A DNA stretch of 64,000 nt from Lichtheimia corymbifera B2541 (GCA_000697475.1 JNEU01001176.1:1-64000); one strand, 5' to 3'; positions 32,052-44,521 are shown, numbered from the stretch's first letter. Numbers and translations are program-made. Notes: generated by a model from the sequence alone, not told the origin.

Positions 32052-32501
32052 ATGGACACTTACTCGCTGGCATCCACAAAAGTGAGCGATCAAGATCTTG
32101 AGCAGCGAGGATTGAAACGCAAAAGAGTGCTATCTATCTATGGCCTGAAGGACAAGAAATCGGTGCGATTTGATTTAGAGCATTGTCAAGTAGCATATAC
32201 TTACTCTCCAGCCGAATATGATCGAGGTGGTCTTCGACGACCCTTGACCTTGTATCGTCCCAATCCTGCATTGTCGCTATCAATACCACCACCCACCCTC
32301 AACAATGGCGATGACAGCCCTGCAAGCAGTGCGAGTCCTGAAACACCACCTAATACATCCACTTTTCGTATTCCCCCGCCTAAACTTTCTATCGACACAA
32401 GTCTTTGCGCTGGCCCGCTTATTTTTACCAACATGTCGACGACATATATAGGCGACGATGATAGTACTACAGAGGATTTCTTAGTACCATTGTCTGTTTG
32501 A
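32052..32501 (+). CDS. Unknown Pro/Ser-rich protein with an RVxF-like motif
   Basis: A 149-residue single-exon frame starting MDTYSLASTK; an upstream in-frame ATG at 32004 exists, but 32052 has the cleaner context after a T-rich leader. Residues 24-65 are the conserved-looking part: LKRKRVLSIYGLKDKKSVRFDLEH, then YTYSPAEYDRGGLRRP. KSVRF fits the protein phosphatase 1 docking consensus, and the TYSPAEYDR block resembles a short motif seen in other fungal orphan proteins (recalled, not checked). The rest is proline- and serine-rich and probably disordered. Function unknown. Confidence 0.6.
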   Translation: MDTYSLASTKVSDQDLEQRGLKRKRVLSIYGLKDKKSVRFDLEHCQVAYTYSPAEYDRGGLRRPLTLYRPNPALSLSIPPPTLNNGDDSPASSASPETPPNTSTFRIPPPKLSIDTSLCAGPLIFTNMSTTYIGDDDSTTEDFLVPLSV

Positions 32502-34448
32502 AACAGCCGATGGATATACATACACATATCCCAACGCATTGGTTAGCTATACCGACGTTGTGTGCATGATCCTTCTCTAGAATCCCAATCTCACCACCCC
32601 CTTCCACCCTGCCTTCCACACACATACACAACAGCCTTTTCTCTCTCACACACCTTTTTTGCATAGCAATGCAGCAGTGACGATGATCATCATCATGGCT
32701 CATTGCCTTGCGTATACCTTGTTTGTTGCTTTGTGCACATGTAAAATTTCATTATACTTGATCATCATCTCTAATACATAAAAAGCTTAACCCATAAAAG
32801 GGAAAACAGCGAGAGGATAAACACCTATTCATCATCATCACCTGCACGTTAATGTATGCACACTACCTTTTTCTTCAACCACAATATAAGCGTACTCACA
32901 TGACGGCATTCATCTGCAATGGATTTTCTCAAGCAGGCTAATAGAAAGATCTCGACCTATGCAGTGGGTAGCTCGTGATGTCATAAGGCATGATACGCGG
33001 GCTGCAGCAGTAACCCAGTCGATCGACAAGCACTGACGACAATCAAACATGATGTTAGGCAGCAGTGTGCAACAGCTCACGTAGTATATTAGTGTGCATG
33101 AATGGCATTGTGCGTTTCGCTAAAGAAGGGTACGTGCGTGCGTATGGCTGTGCGTGTTTTTTATCGGCCGATAGCTGGGCTCAACCGCTACCGTGGTTAC
33201 CACCATCCTTTGATTGGGATCTATCGTACCAAGATCATGTTGGATAGCTCCATCATTGGTAAGCTAATACTTTTCCCTATTGGCCCAGCTTTACAAGCTT
33301 GTATTGGTTGTTTACAGCAACTAAGAAAGGATGCAAGGCTCCTTGGGCCTTGTTCCCTTCCTCCTTATTTGACACTCAATCTTCAAAGACAACATGATAT
33401 GACGGAAGAATGAATGAGCGAGTACTTTTATGGTATGCTGTTACATTGCGTAATATGCTAGTAATAGTGGACTGACACCAGCTGATTGACAAGGAGAATA
33501 AAGGGGAAATAATGTTGATTGTTCACATTGGTGCACTATAATGGGATCATGAGCTCCCTGCAAGTGGATAAATGCACAATAGATTTCTGGTGAGGCTAAC
33601 ACAAATGGTAAATCCTCATGCTATGCATATTTTAGAAAGGCCAAAAGCCGATCTTTCCTTCGAGAGTCTTATATCCATTTCCTTTTTGCACCTTACAAGT
33701 GGCACAGAACCACGTTGTTCATCATTTTTCTTTTGTACAGGTAATACGAGGATTCCACGTGTTGCTTTTGGTCTCAGCATGAAAAAGAAACTATGAGCGT
33801 TTCCACAATTGCTTTTCCTTGTCAATGGTCGCGTCATGTTTGTCAAGGGGATGCGGGGCGTTTTGTTCCCTTTGACCACTACTCACCTTTGCGTTCCGAT
33901 CATGCATCATGTGTTGCAGGATCTGTGGATGAATATGTAATGAATCGCATTGTATTTGAATAAACGAATTCAACATGTGGCTCAAGACAAGTATTAGTAT
34001 ATTAGATGGATGAACGACATGTAGGACAAATGTGCCACGTTACGATGCACTCCGCACTGTTATTATATATCGAGGTAGTATCATCATAGCGCATGTTATT
34101 TGCCACACTTGACTTTTTGCTCCTCCAGACCTATGAAGGAAAGGTATGTTCCGCCTATGCCCCCCTTTATAGAGAAAGGGAGAACAAGTGTGGAAAGGGC
34201 AAGGAGGAATTGAACATGAAAGGATAGAAAAAGATGAATAGCTCGAACAGACTTCTGGCCAAATGGGGCCATTGCACACATGTCGGTATCCCAAAAGACA
34301 GCTCATCTATGCATTCTCCCAACCGTTGCACCACACAGCTGCAAAAAGGTTTATATAAAATCGCTATCCTCTTTTCTTTTTTCTTTTCTCTTCTCCTCTT
34401 TTTCCCCAGTAGATTTGGTCCTTTTCCTTTTCTCGTCAATCATCCACA
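32502..34448. other. Intergenic, no supported gene
   Basis: About 1.95 kb upstream of the kinase gene. Reading frames are short and lack recognisable features on both strands. A TATA-like box and TC-rich leader sit in the last 110 bp. Confidence 0.4.
34351..34360 (+). promoter_or_regulatory. TATA box of the STE20-like kinase gene
   Basis: TTATATAAAA about 90 bp upstream of the ATG at 34449, followed by a strongly pyrimidine-rich leader. Confidence 0.5.
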
Positions 34449-36132
34449 ATGCTGCATTGCATGACAGCCTATCAAACCAACAATGCCCAGCAATACGGCA
34501 TCAAAGCTGACACTGGCAGAGTATGTCACATTTTATTTGCCATCACGACAGACATCCATCTTACATACACATATTTTTAGCGTACACCTGGATTGTTTGG
34601 CAGCAAGCGATCGTCTTTGGGCAATCTTAGAAAATCGAAATCAGCAACGAGCAGCCTTCCCAACAATCGACCACGTTCTGCATCAGCACCTCGAAAGCCA
34701 TCCGACTTGATGACAGTGGATATGACAATGAAACGCCGTTCGACTGGATGTTTACGTCGGTCCTCCTTTTTGTCCACTAAATCATCTGTTGGTAGTGGTG
34801 GATCTGGCAAGGTGCGTGTAGATGCTTGTACAACTAAAAAAAGAGAGGGGTTGTGAGGGATGAAGGGGGTTAGTTACTTGAGGATGTTGATGATAGGAAA
34901 AACTAAACCCTTATAATAGGAGGCGTGGCGACCACCAGGATTTTACGAAATCCCCGACATCCTCGGCAACGCCTTTTTGAAGCCTGAACCTTCCAATGAA
35001 AAGACATACAGCCTACGCCCTTATACGCCCAATAAGCACATTTCAAAGAAGCCTTGGTTGCCTGTAGGCCCTCACTCTGAAATTCCACAACTTCCACCTC
35101 TTGTGCGTACCGAAAACGAATTCGAACGTCGCATTCGTAAAGCATTGCCAAAGACACAAGTCTCGTCTCTCGATCCTCGCAACAAGTATAGCAGCTTTAA
35201 GGAAATCGGCACAGGGTAAGTACCTTTTCATTTGAAGCAAAAGCAAACGTAATACTTACATGTATGAATAGTGTCAATGGATCTGTTGTACGAGCCAGCC
35301 ACAGATATAAGAAGAATACGTTCTTGGCTATCAAACGTTGTCGATTGGACCCTGATCGCGAGTATCGAGCTGCTATTGTCCGCGAGCTTCGTATCATGGC
35401 ATCCGGTCATTCCAACCTTATCCGCTTGCGTGAAGTGACTCTATGGAGAGACGATGTCTGGATCGCCATGGATTTGCAACGCTGCTCTGTCTTCGCTGTA
35501 CTTTGCCAACGTGGCATTCCAGAGGAATATGCTATCAACATCACATGCGAGACTCTCAAGGCTTTGATCTACTTACACAGCAAGGGCTTTATCCACCGAG
35601 ATGTCAAGTGTGAAAATCTCTTACTTAGTTGGAATGGCGAAGTTAAGCTTGGTAAGTCTATAACCATGACAACAACTACAACAACATGAAACTTATCATC
35701 ATGCATTGTATAGCTGATTTTGGTCTTGCGACTCGAACCAACAAACGCAACCGTGATCGTCTTGGTACCAGCAAGTGGATGGCACCTGAAGTTATTCGTG
35801 AGCAGTACTACGATGAAAAGATTGACATGTGGTCTTTGGGTATCACAATCATCGAAATGATGGATCGGGTCCCTCCCAACTACCTTATCAAGGATGAGAT
35901 TGAGTTATTCGCTACCATCCTCAGTGAGCCTAGCCCAACATTCACTTACAGCTATCCAACCATGTACATGCGTGGCCTCGTCGCCTGGTTGCTGGATGAA
36001 GCACCACAAACACGCCCTTCAGCCAAAGAAGTCCTCGCTGAAATTGATGCCCATGTCCAAAGCCGCCTCTTGAATTGTGCCAGCACTGTCGAGACAGCTC
36101 GCTTTGTCAACCACGTCCTGCCACCTGCATAA
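34449..36132 (+). CDS. STE20/PAK-like serine/threonine protein kinase
   Basis: Exons 34449-34520, 34581-34811, 34920-35215, 35272-35651 and 35714-36132; 465 residues (453 if the second ATG at 34461 is used; the first has the better -3 A). The N-terminal 190 residues are basic and Ser-rich (RKSKSATSS, RRSTGCLRRSSF) with no visible CRIB domain. The kinase domain has the Gly loop IGTGVNGSVVRA, the VAIK-type lysine in FLAIKRC, the C-helix Glu in IVRELRIM, the catalytic loop HRDVKCENLLL, DFGLATR, and TSKWMAPEVI, the GT-x-x-WMAPEV pattern of the STE20 group. All catalytic residues are present. The final 40 residues form a short tail. The upstream signal (MAPK, polarity or septation) cannot be read from the sequence. 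Confidence 0.9.
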
Positions 36133-37200
36133 AGGTCTCCAGGTCTACCAATCAACACCACATTGATATTATATATACACCATATACCCCACTACCATGC
36201 ACATTCATACGCTTTTTACGCCCATTCTTCACTATTGACGAATGACTTTCAAGCCTCTTTTGCATAAGCCTCATCTTCAGCCTCTTTTTTACGGTTGTTC
36301 ACAATGTTCACGCCCCAAAATTATACATCCCCTTTATGTTTGAAGATCTCACTTCTTGTATGATCACCATCCCCATAACAACACACACACACATTAACCA
36401 AAAGAGCCTATAATCTCTCTTGTAAACGGATTGCATGCATTCATGTGAATAACCTATTCTCATTATCAACTTATAATAAATTCTCATTGTTAATTCTGCT
36501 ATTTTACTAATTATAGTTTGTTTATGACGATTTAGTACTAGCCATGTGATGTGTTACATTAACGCACAGGTTGCGTGGAGAACGACACAACAATCAAATC
36601 TACTTGCATCTATCATCCTTTTATGACTTTTCAAATACAAACAATGAGCCTGCCTTTACGGTATCATTCATGCATCATGAAGGAGGGTATATTTGTAGAG
36701 AGGCTCATACGTAGTAAAGTGAGCACAATTCGTAACGTCTTCTATTATACCAAAGCCATTACCTGTGCACTGACCATGTTTGTGCACAGTTGGTGCGACG
36801 ATTCGGCGTCATGTCATGTGAGGAAGAATAACAATGAAGGGGAGTATCGTTAGACACATGTGATCCGCAATGCTGAGGAGTATATGTTGAATCAGCAGGT
36901 CATGCAAGACATGCGAGTCAACGCTATGTACCCCTTTCTCATAATCAACGACTAGCGTGTCTGGGTTGCTCGGTTCGGCCATAAACCTGTGGTTCTCGTT
37001 GAATGGGTTAACATATCCTATGAAGTTGTAATGATCTTACAATAATCACAATACTTTTTCGCGGTATGCATCCTTGCAGGAACCTGTATCCTTTGCTTTA
37101 TCCATGTTAACAATGAGAGACTACCTTTGTAATGCGCTGTCTGGAACAATGTTCAGGACAACAGGCAAATAAATTCATGTTCAGTACAGCCTAGTCATCA
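36133..37200. other. Kinase 3' flank and edge of the repeat island
   Basis: About 1.1 kb. The first 350 bp look like 3' UTR. No gene beyond that; the sequence grades into the repeat island. Confidence 0.4.
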
Positions 37201-37234
37201 CCATCGGTTCATCATCGTTTCGCCCACTTTACAC

Positions 37235-38110
37235 CTTCCCATTCAAAAGACTCATAATAAAGCATGGAGGTTTATGAGAGCGAAATTGATCAACGTATCC
37301 GAGAGCATCTTGTGTGAAATTTTCAGGTTCGAAATGGGTAATCTCAATGTTATGGGCAAGTCCACCCTACATTATATATCCGTCCTTTCATCGTCGGACG
37401 CCCCCATTTTATTTCTCACAATGAAGCCTGCGACTTTAATATGAATGGAGTTGATCAGCATGTCGAAGCCCACCGTCTGACCAAGTTTCACAATGGAGGT
37501 GGACAACGGCGAGGGTGTGCGCTATGCACCCGACTTGCGTTCCGTCCATCCATGGTCTCCCCTACATTTGGACCGCCGGATTCATTGAAACATCATAATG
37601 AAGCATACGGTTTTTAAATGAATAGGGTTGATCAGCAAGTCTCAGCGAACCTGCTTACGAAGTTTCATGTTCAAGGGAGGCAATCCCAAGATTATTCATA
37701 CTAAATGGCATCTCAATGAATCCGGGCGGGGTGCGGAATTCCGTCGATCATAGTAAACCCCATATTATACCCTCCCATTCAAAATCTTTGAATGAAGCAT
37801 GAGTTCTTTATTAAGACAAAGTTGATCAGCATGTCCGAAAGCACCTTGTGTGCAAATTTGAGGTCAAGGTGAGCAATGTCAAGGTCATGGGTCAATTTAT
37901 TGTGTGCATGGATTTGCGTGTCAGTGCCTGACCTATTTAATTTCCCAGCTCTTCCTCACCCATTTTCTTGTCTCTTTCTCCCATTCTCACCGTTGGCTCA
38001 TTCAAGTACAACTACCACCTGCGAACAATTGTCCTGCTTCAACCCATCATGTCAATCCTATACTTGCCTTGATCCTATTTATCTTTGACCGAATGGCAAG
38101 ACCATGGCGT
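37235..38110 (+). repeat. Left copy of a compound direct repeat (degenerate ~165-195 bp units)
   Basis: Four degenerate units start near 37262, 37423, 37601 and 37795. Each has an AATGAAGC-like head, a central TTGATCAGCATG-like block and a TTTCA-GTTC-like end. The last units and the following 300 bp (CT-rich, then a TCCTGCTTCAACCCATCATG-like block) are collinear with 45083-45595 in the same orientation. No coding sequence is evident. The similarity is patchy, indicating an old duplication. Confidence 0.65.
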
Positions 38111-38690
38111 GTCAATCATGGATTGGTTGCACAAATCCAGGAGCTGTCGATCTGCATTAATGTGCACGGACTTGATAGACGCCAATCCCGCCACAGTAAA
38201 ATAATGTATGTATAGCTTAATTACGAGGAATGCATTCAGTGGTCTTTATTATTGACGCAAGTGTATAGGCTATTGTTGAGGTGCATATTCACAACAGTAA
38301 CTGTAGCAAGCGGGGTGGGGTGTTGTGCACAAATTGGGAACCCTGAGAGGAACGGCAAAGAGCCCTCTCTTCTTCACTCCCACTTCACAATACAAGGTAA
38401 GAGGTGTCTCCATTCCCAAGCTACAACTCATTAACGGCTGCCATTCCTTTCAATGTGCAGTGTCAACTGGGTGAACAGGTGGTCAATGACGACTCTTTTC
38501 GGCTGCAGACATTCAACAAGGACACGCGCGATCTACGATGACTAAAGCTTCCATTCCAACACAACATGTACGGTCAATCGCTGCAACTCTTTTATTATTC
38601 AAGTTGGACATTGTGGTACTAATGTTCACGTGTAGATTACTGTTCTCTCGTTTATACAAGACCTAATAGGGTGTCGCGTGTGTTCATTCC

Positions 38691-39319
38691 CAAGCTGTCC
38701 ACAACAAGAAGTCTGTACACTGCCTCTTTTGGGTATGTTGACAAGAAGACGCGTCTAGTTTGGGTTTCCTTGTTACCTCACAGTGTGCTCATGGTAGCTT
38801 GAATACGTTGGATGATGGTACCTGTGGCAGGAACAACAAGATATGGATATCAAAGAAAGAACGCTGCATGGTTGGCTCAATGGTATGCATGGTGTTGGAT
38901 CTACAAATCAAGACTGGCTGATTAACGAGTCTCACAGGGAAACAGCAGCAGCACATACTGGATCGGATGAATACCAGGCTATTTGCATCAATAATGGTAT
39001 TGGCAATACCTAGAGGTACAGTGCATCATTCTGGGATTAGTTGGATTCAAGTGAACTTACCAAACGCCATACAGTGGCAGAATTTCTTTCGGCGATACTA
39101 TTATTATCAAGACTGCACGACAAGGCTGTCAATGTACTTCACTTTCCAGGGGAGACGGACATGTTGTGCCCGTGGACAGTGCGACTCATGTTGCGACCTC
39201 AGGGATTTAAAAATGCATCCTCTGTGCGCACGGCCTCCATCGTTTTACGGCTATTGATCTGCTTGCCTTTAGAGAGAGAAGATGGGTATCTCTATTGATG
39301 CACAACATCGCCGGATCCA
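38691..39319 (+). repeat. 629-bp direct repeat, copy 1
   Basis: Near-collinear with 39395-40022, offset about 704 bp, with scattered substitutions in the first two thirds and almost no differences in the last 230 bp. No intact gene is encoded. Confidence 0.85.
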
Positions 39320-39394
39320 CTGTTCAGTGCGGTTCAGTGTCAGCTGGTGAAGGATTCATGCCAATGGGTCTCTGTTAAATCTGGTGACAAGATG

Positions 39395-40022
39395 CAAGCT
39401 GTCCATACCAAGAAGTCTTTACACTGCCCCCTTTGGGTATGTTGACAAGAAGACACGTCTAGATTGGCTTGCCTTGTTGTCTCGCATTGCGTTTATGGTA
39501 GCTTGGATACGTTGGATGATGGTACCTGTGGCAGCAACAACAAGACATTGATATCAAAGCAAGAATGCTGTACGTTGGTTCAATGGTATGCAGTGGTGTT
39601 GGATGTACAGTGCAGGACCACTTGATTAACGAGCCTTACAATTAAACAGCAGCAGCACAACTGGATCGGATGGATACAAGGTTATTTGCAGAAACAATGG
39701 TATTGGCAATACCTAGAGGTACAGTGCATCATTCTGGGATTGGTTGGATGCAAGTGAACTTACCAAACGCCATACAGCGGCAGAGGTTCCTTCGGCGGTA
39801 CTACTATTATTAAGGCTGCACGTCAAGGCTGTCATTGTACTTCACTTTCCAGGGGAGACGGACATGTTGTGCCCGTGGACAGTGTGACTCATGTTGCGAC
39901 CTCAGGGATTTAAAAATGCATCCTCTGTGCGCACGGCCTCCATCGTTTTACGGCTATTGATCTGCTTGCCTTTAGAGAGAGAAGATGGGTATCTCTATTG
40001 ATGCACAACATCGCCGGATCCA
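39395..40022 (+). repeat. 629-bp direct repeat, copy 2
   Basis: Second copy of 38691-39319, with a 75-bp spacer between the copies. The uneven divergence along the pair suggests partial later homogenisation. Confidence 0.85.
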
Positions 40023-40339
40023 GGACAGTGCTGGTACTGTGACGTTTCTTGGCTGTGGGCTTTTATTATTACTTTACATCCTGATGGCCTATTTGGTTCC
40101 AAGTCTGCGGGTGATGATTGCGTGATTCAGGTATGTATGACTCTCATGCTTTTTGGAGACCTTTGATGCTGAAACGCCTACCATTATTCAGAGGGACCAT
40201 TGCAGAGAGCTACTTGTCTTTTGGTGCTTTGGAGTTCACAAGATCACAGCTATGATTGCTAAGTATTACTGGATGGGTTTGGAAAACTTCGTTTACTGAA
40301 CATCTTTTATAGGTATATCATGTCAGCCATGAGGAAAAG

Positions 40340-42050
40340 CGCTATATATTTTGGTGTCGTCAATCTTTATTGTGTCTCGGGTGGTTGGGTTACCAAGCAA
40401 CGGGCGATTTCTCTGAAGGGTGGCAGCCAATGCACGCCTCGTGTGAGTGGATTGTATCAGCAACAAGCAACAGCATCCATATTGTTGGTATGATACCAAG
40501 CTTTATCCCATTATCTGGTGCTTCCCGTTATCGGCAATTCGGTGCACATCCTGAAGTGAAGGTCGCTTATCGATTGATCACGTCAACAAGGAGCAACTTG
40601 TATGCCTTTGGTGTCAGCGAGCTTTCCATCTCCTGGTGGTTCTGGTTATTGGCCAATTGGTTTCAAGAGCATTCAGCAGCGAACGTCTCTTACGGGTGTG
40701 TCACATCAACAGCAAACAACGATGGTGACGTGCCTTTTTGGTGCTATCAACGTTTATCGATCGCCCAATGCATTCATCGTCAAGTATCGCCCCCTTCCTT
40801 TGGAGATTCACTGGTGGTATGTATAGCTTTGGATACATATACAAGTGCCATCAATTAACAAGCTCTACAACGAAACAGCAGCAGCGCAAAAATGGATGGA
40901 ATGGAGATACGGTTGTTATTTGAAGGAAGGGCGCTCTTGAGAAGTTCCACATGTAAGAGTGTTCATTATGGGGTGTGCCGCATGCAAGTGCACTTACAAT
41001 GGAAGATATGTAATGACAGGATCAAGAAGGCTTTTCCTTGGTTATATCACTGGAGTCTTGGACCTTTCACTTTGTGTGCATCAGCAACAACAAGCAACAA
41101 CTTATATATCTTTCGGTGTCGTCAAGGTTTATCCCCTCCGATTGTGGTTCTGGTCGTCGACGATTCTTTTGATGGATATTCAGCTACGCATGTATGTTAT
41201 CGGTGGATCATATCAGCAACTAGTACAAGAAGCAGCAACAATGTGCAACAGAATCCATACCTTTAGTGTCAGCAACATTTACTCGATTCTCTGTGGATTT
41301 CATCATTGGCCAATTACTTTCATCAAGAGCGCTCTGCAGCGTACGTCTCTTATGGGTGTACTACATCAGCAACAAGCTACAATGTGTGTGTGCCTTTTGG
41401 TGTTATCAACGTCTATCGAACACCCAAGGCAGCCGTCATCAAGCAACACTCTTTCCTCTTGAAAAGCGGCTATCAGCAATCATTTATTGCATGGGCATCC
41501 CTGCAGCGAGGAAACCGGATTTGGGTGTGCGTAGCATCAAGCATTCTATATTTCCATATGGTCTTAGCTAAGTATTGTTACCACTGTCTCAAAAGATAAA
41601 CGAGTAATATGCGCATTCATAGGTCGATCATTCCATCAAGGCATATTTTTTACATACTCTTTGGTGCCAGAAGGTCTATTTGTTCTCTCTGGAGTTGTCA
41701 GTGCCAAGTCCTATTGCTTTAAAAGGCGACGATCAACATTTGGCTTTGGTGTATTTCTCAGAAGCAAGCAAGCGATCTCTATTGGATCAGTTTATGGCTG
41801 TGGTTGTCAAGGATACCTTTCTATGGTTTTTCAAATCATCTACCTATCGTACCTGCAAGGCCGTCTCTTTATTGGTGGATCTTTTGGGCAATGTTTCTTA
41901 TCGGTGCCGTGGCGTATATCATTTCTCAAGTACCTGTGTGGATACCTTGGATGTTCTCTCAGCAAGTCATATTCTCGCGAATGCTATTTCATCAAGACCG
42001 GATTTCTTTGTTGCAGTGCATGATGTGTCTCTGATGACGCCAACCCAAAA
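40340..42050 (+). repeat. Degenerate tandem array with period about 126 bp
   Basis: A recurring block (CATCAGCAACAAGCAACAA-like, then TGCCTTTGGTGTCATCAACG-like, then a TGGTTCTGG-like stretch) begins near 40579, 40705, 41078, 41209 and 41365, with relatives near 40345 and 41735. Spacings are near 126-131 bp or multiples of about 124. Units are diverged, and frames across them are broken or overlap in different phases, so I do not call a gene. Confidence 0.6.
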
Positions 42051-43033
42051 AGGTCGCTTGATGGCAGCAACTACTGATATGGCGGATGTTTATTTGCTAT
42101 GGGTAGAACGGGATGGTGCTTTATAAAGCATCGTTGGCAGCTATGATTTACATGCGACAGTGTGGTCAGCCCTATCTTGGCCCTATCAATTGCATTTGAG
42201 GATTACTGCCTTAGCCGTTGGAAGTTAGACTGTCACTCGGTAACCTTGTGGTAGATATGGGATCATGTATATTGCTTTTTTGCTCTATGGGTCGGCCTCT
42301 GTGGGCGTGGGATGCTGTTGTCTCCTTTTATCAGACCGAACATGTTGACTCGAGCAGCACCTATGGAAGATGTTGTTGTTTACAATGGCAGCCCCCGTTA
42401 TCCGGCTTGGTGCACCGTAGGGGTGAGGATGACGGCAAAGCCTTCGCGTGGCCATCCTTGTCAGTACATGGTTACCATGGAAGCTAATTTGCCACCTTAT
42501 CATTCTATATTTGTTTATTTATTACAGTACGCACTTGATTGGACTTTGCTAGTAGCTTAGTAACTTGTGGATTAGATACATAATATTGCTTCGAAGATGG
42601 GACACATAATAAAGGTGGTTCGGTTATCGGTCATGCAATAAGTATATGCCTTTTGTGATCCAATAAGGAGGAGTGGGATTACCTTGAGAGGAAAAGTAAA
42701 GTGGTCCCTCGATTGGATTGATTGCTGCTGGCTAGGTGGTTTACATACATATACAAATTGATTTCTCCTACGTACATGCAAATGTGATGTGGAGCTGTTA
42801 CTGCCATACTACACACGCCTTTATTATTGGAGGATGCTGTTTACTTGCGTACCTTCCAAAAGGCAATCATCAACATTATCCATTTGAGCTGCAACCTGTC
42901 AAGGACGTGTTTGTCTAACGACCACGTGTCATTTCACTCAGCTCTCCATCTTTCCGTTAATGCAGTCAACATCATCCACTAGGAAAAAGCTACTCCATTA
43001 TGGTACAGCATTTGTAAAACATAAGGTGCCTGT

Positions 43034-43340
43034 ATCTCTAAACTTTATAATGAAACGTGGGCTCTTCAATTGAACAAAGTTGCTCGTTTGGGTGGAGCGC
43101 ACCTTGTGTGCAACTTTCACGATCGTCGTGGCCATTCTCAGATTCACCCAATGTCACCACCAGCTTCGTAGAAAAAAAAAAATTCAAGAGGTCGACCCGT
43201 TCCACTTTGGCTGGTGGTGACATTGGGTGAATCTGAGAATGGCCACGACGATCGTGAAAGTTGCACACAGGATGCGCTTAACCCCGCCGCGCAACTTTGT
43301 TCGATTGAAGACCCCACGTTTCATTGTAAAGTTTAGAGAT
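43034..43340. repeat. Palindrome A1 (131-bp arms, 45-bp loop)
   Basis: Left arm 43034-43164 and right arm 43210-43340 are imperfect inverted copies with equal arm length. The 45-bp loop contains an A-rich run. The transcript would form a long hairpin. Confidence 0.9.
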
Positions 43341-44209
43341 AAATGCACTTTCTCGTTTTTACATATGCTGAAAGCATGATGCTATATGGTAAGTGGTCTT
43401 TGCTGATTGTCAAGCAGCTTGACCCTGATAGAGCGGAAGATCCGCAGGGGCGTGCATGTGTAACACAGCTCATTTGCATGATACTTCACAATGAACAAGC
43501 ACCACTTGTCATATAGCATCACGCTTTCAGCATATGTAAAAACGTAAAAGTGTCTGTATCTAAGATTGACAAGCTTGATCGTGATACATGATTGACAAGG
43601 TGCGCTCCACCACGACGAGCAATATTGTTCTATGAAAGATCCCATGTTTCATTGCAAAGTTTAGAGAAAAATGCACTTTCTCATTTTGCATATGCTGAAA
43701 AACATGATGCTATATGACAAGTGGTGTTTGTTCATTGTGAAGTATAATGCAAATGAACTGTATTACACATGCACGCCCCTGCGCATCTTCGGCTCTATCA
43801 GGGTCGAGCTACTTGACAATGAACAAACGCCACTTGTCATGTAGCATCATGCTTTTCATCATATGTAAAAATGAGAAAGTGCATTTATCTCTAAACTTTA
43901 CATTGAAACATGGGCTCTTTCATAGAACTATATTGCTCGTCGTGGTTGAGCGCACCTTGTCAATCATGTTTCACGATCAAGCTTGCCAATCCTAGATACA
44001 GGCACTTTTACGTTTTTAAATATGCTGGAAGCGTGACGCTATATGACAAGTGGTGTTCATTGTGAAGGATCATGTAAATGAGCTATGCTACACAAGCACG
44101 CCCCTGCGCATCTTCGGCTCTATTGAGGTCCAGCTGCTTGACAATGAACAAACATCACTCTCCATATAGCATCATGGCTACATAATATGTAAAACATAAA
44201 GATGCCCAT

Positions 44210-44517
44210 AACTAAAAATTCTACAATGAAACGTGGGGTCCTCAATCGAACAAAGTTGCTCGTCGGGGTGAAGCGCACCTTGGGTGCAACTTCCACGATC
44301 GTCGTGGCCATTCTCAGATTCACCCAATGTCAACACCAGCCAAAGTGGATCGTGGGTCAACCTCTTGAATTTTTTTTTTTGACGAGGCTGGTGGTGACAT
44401 TGGCTGAATCTGAGATCGGCCACGACGATCGTGAAAGTTGCACCCAAGGTGCGCTTCACCACGACGAGCAACTTTGTTCGATTGAAGAGCCCACGTTTCA
44501 TTGTAAAGTTTAGAGAT
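44210..44517. repeat. Palindrome A4, inverted copy of A1
   Basis: Arms 44210-44340 and 44387-44517, again 131 bp each, with a 46-bp loop. The loop has a T-rich run where A1 has an A-rich run and reads as the reverse complement of the A1 loop, so A4 is oriented opposite to A1. Confidence 0.9.
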
Positions 44518-44521
44518 ACAG

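Larger units (their letters stand above)
43034..44517. repeat. Nested palindrome of about 1.48 kb
   Basis: The order is A1 (43034-43340), B1 (43345-43553), A2 half-unit (43554-43672), B2 (43673-43882), A3 half-unit (43883-44001), B3 (44002-44205), A4 (44210-44517). Each A1/A4 and each B block is itself palindromic, A2 and A3 are inverted to each other, and the whole is symmetric about 43776, the middle of B2. A further B4 palindrome follows at 44522-44732. No open gene was found; frames seen here are mirror images of one another. Confidence 0.85.

Noticed and set aside
40340..42050. CRISPR-like regular spacing
   Set aside because: Units are long and degenerate with no conserved short repeat and unique spacers, and the genome is eukaryotic.
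40370..42126. Several + frames of 75-165 codons, including one of 148 codons at 41680-42126
   Set aside because: They fall in the degenerate 126-bp array and overlap each other in different phases, and no motif was recognised; treated as repeat, not genes.
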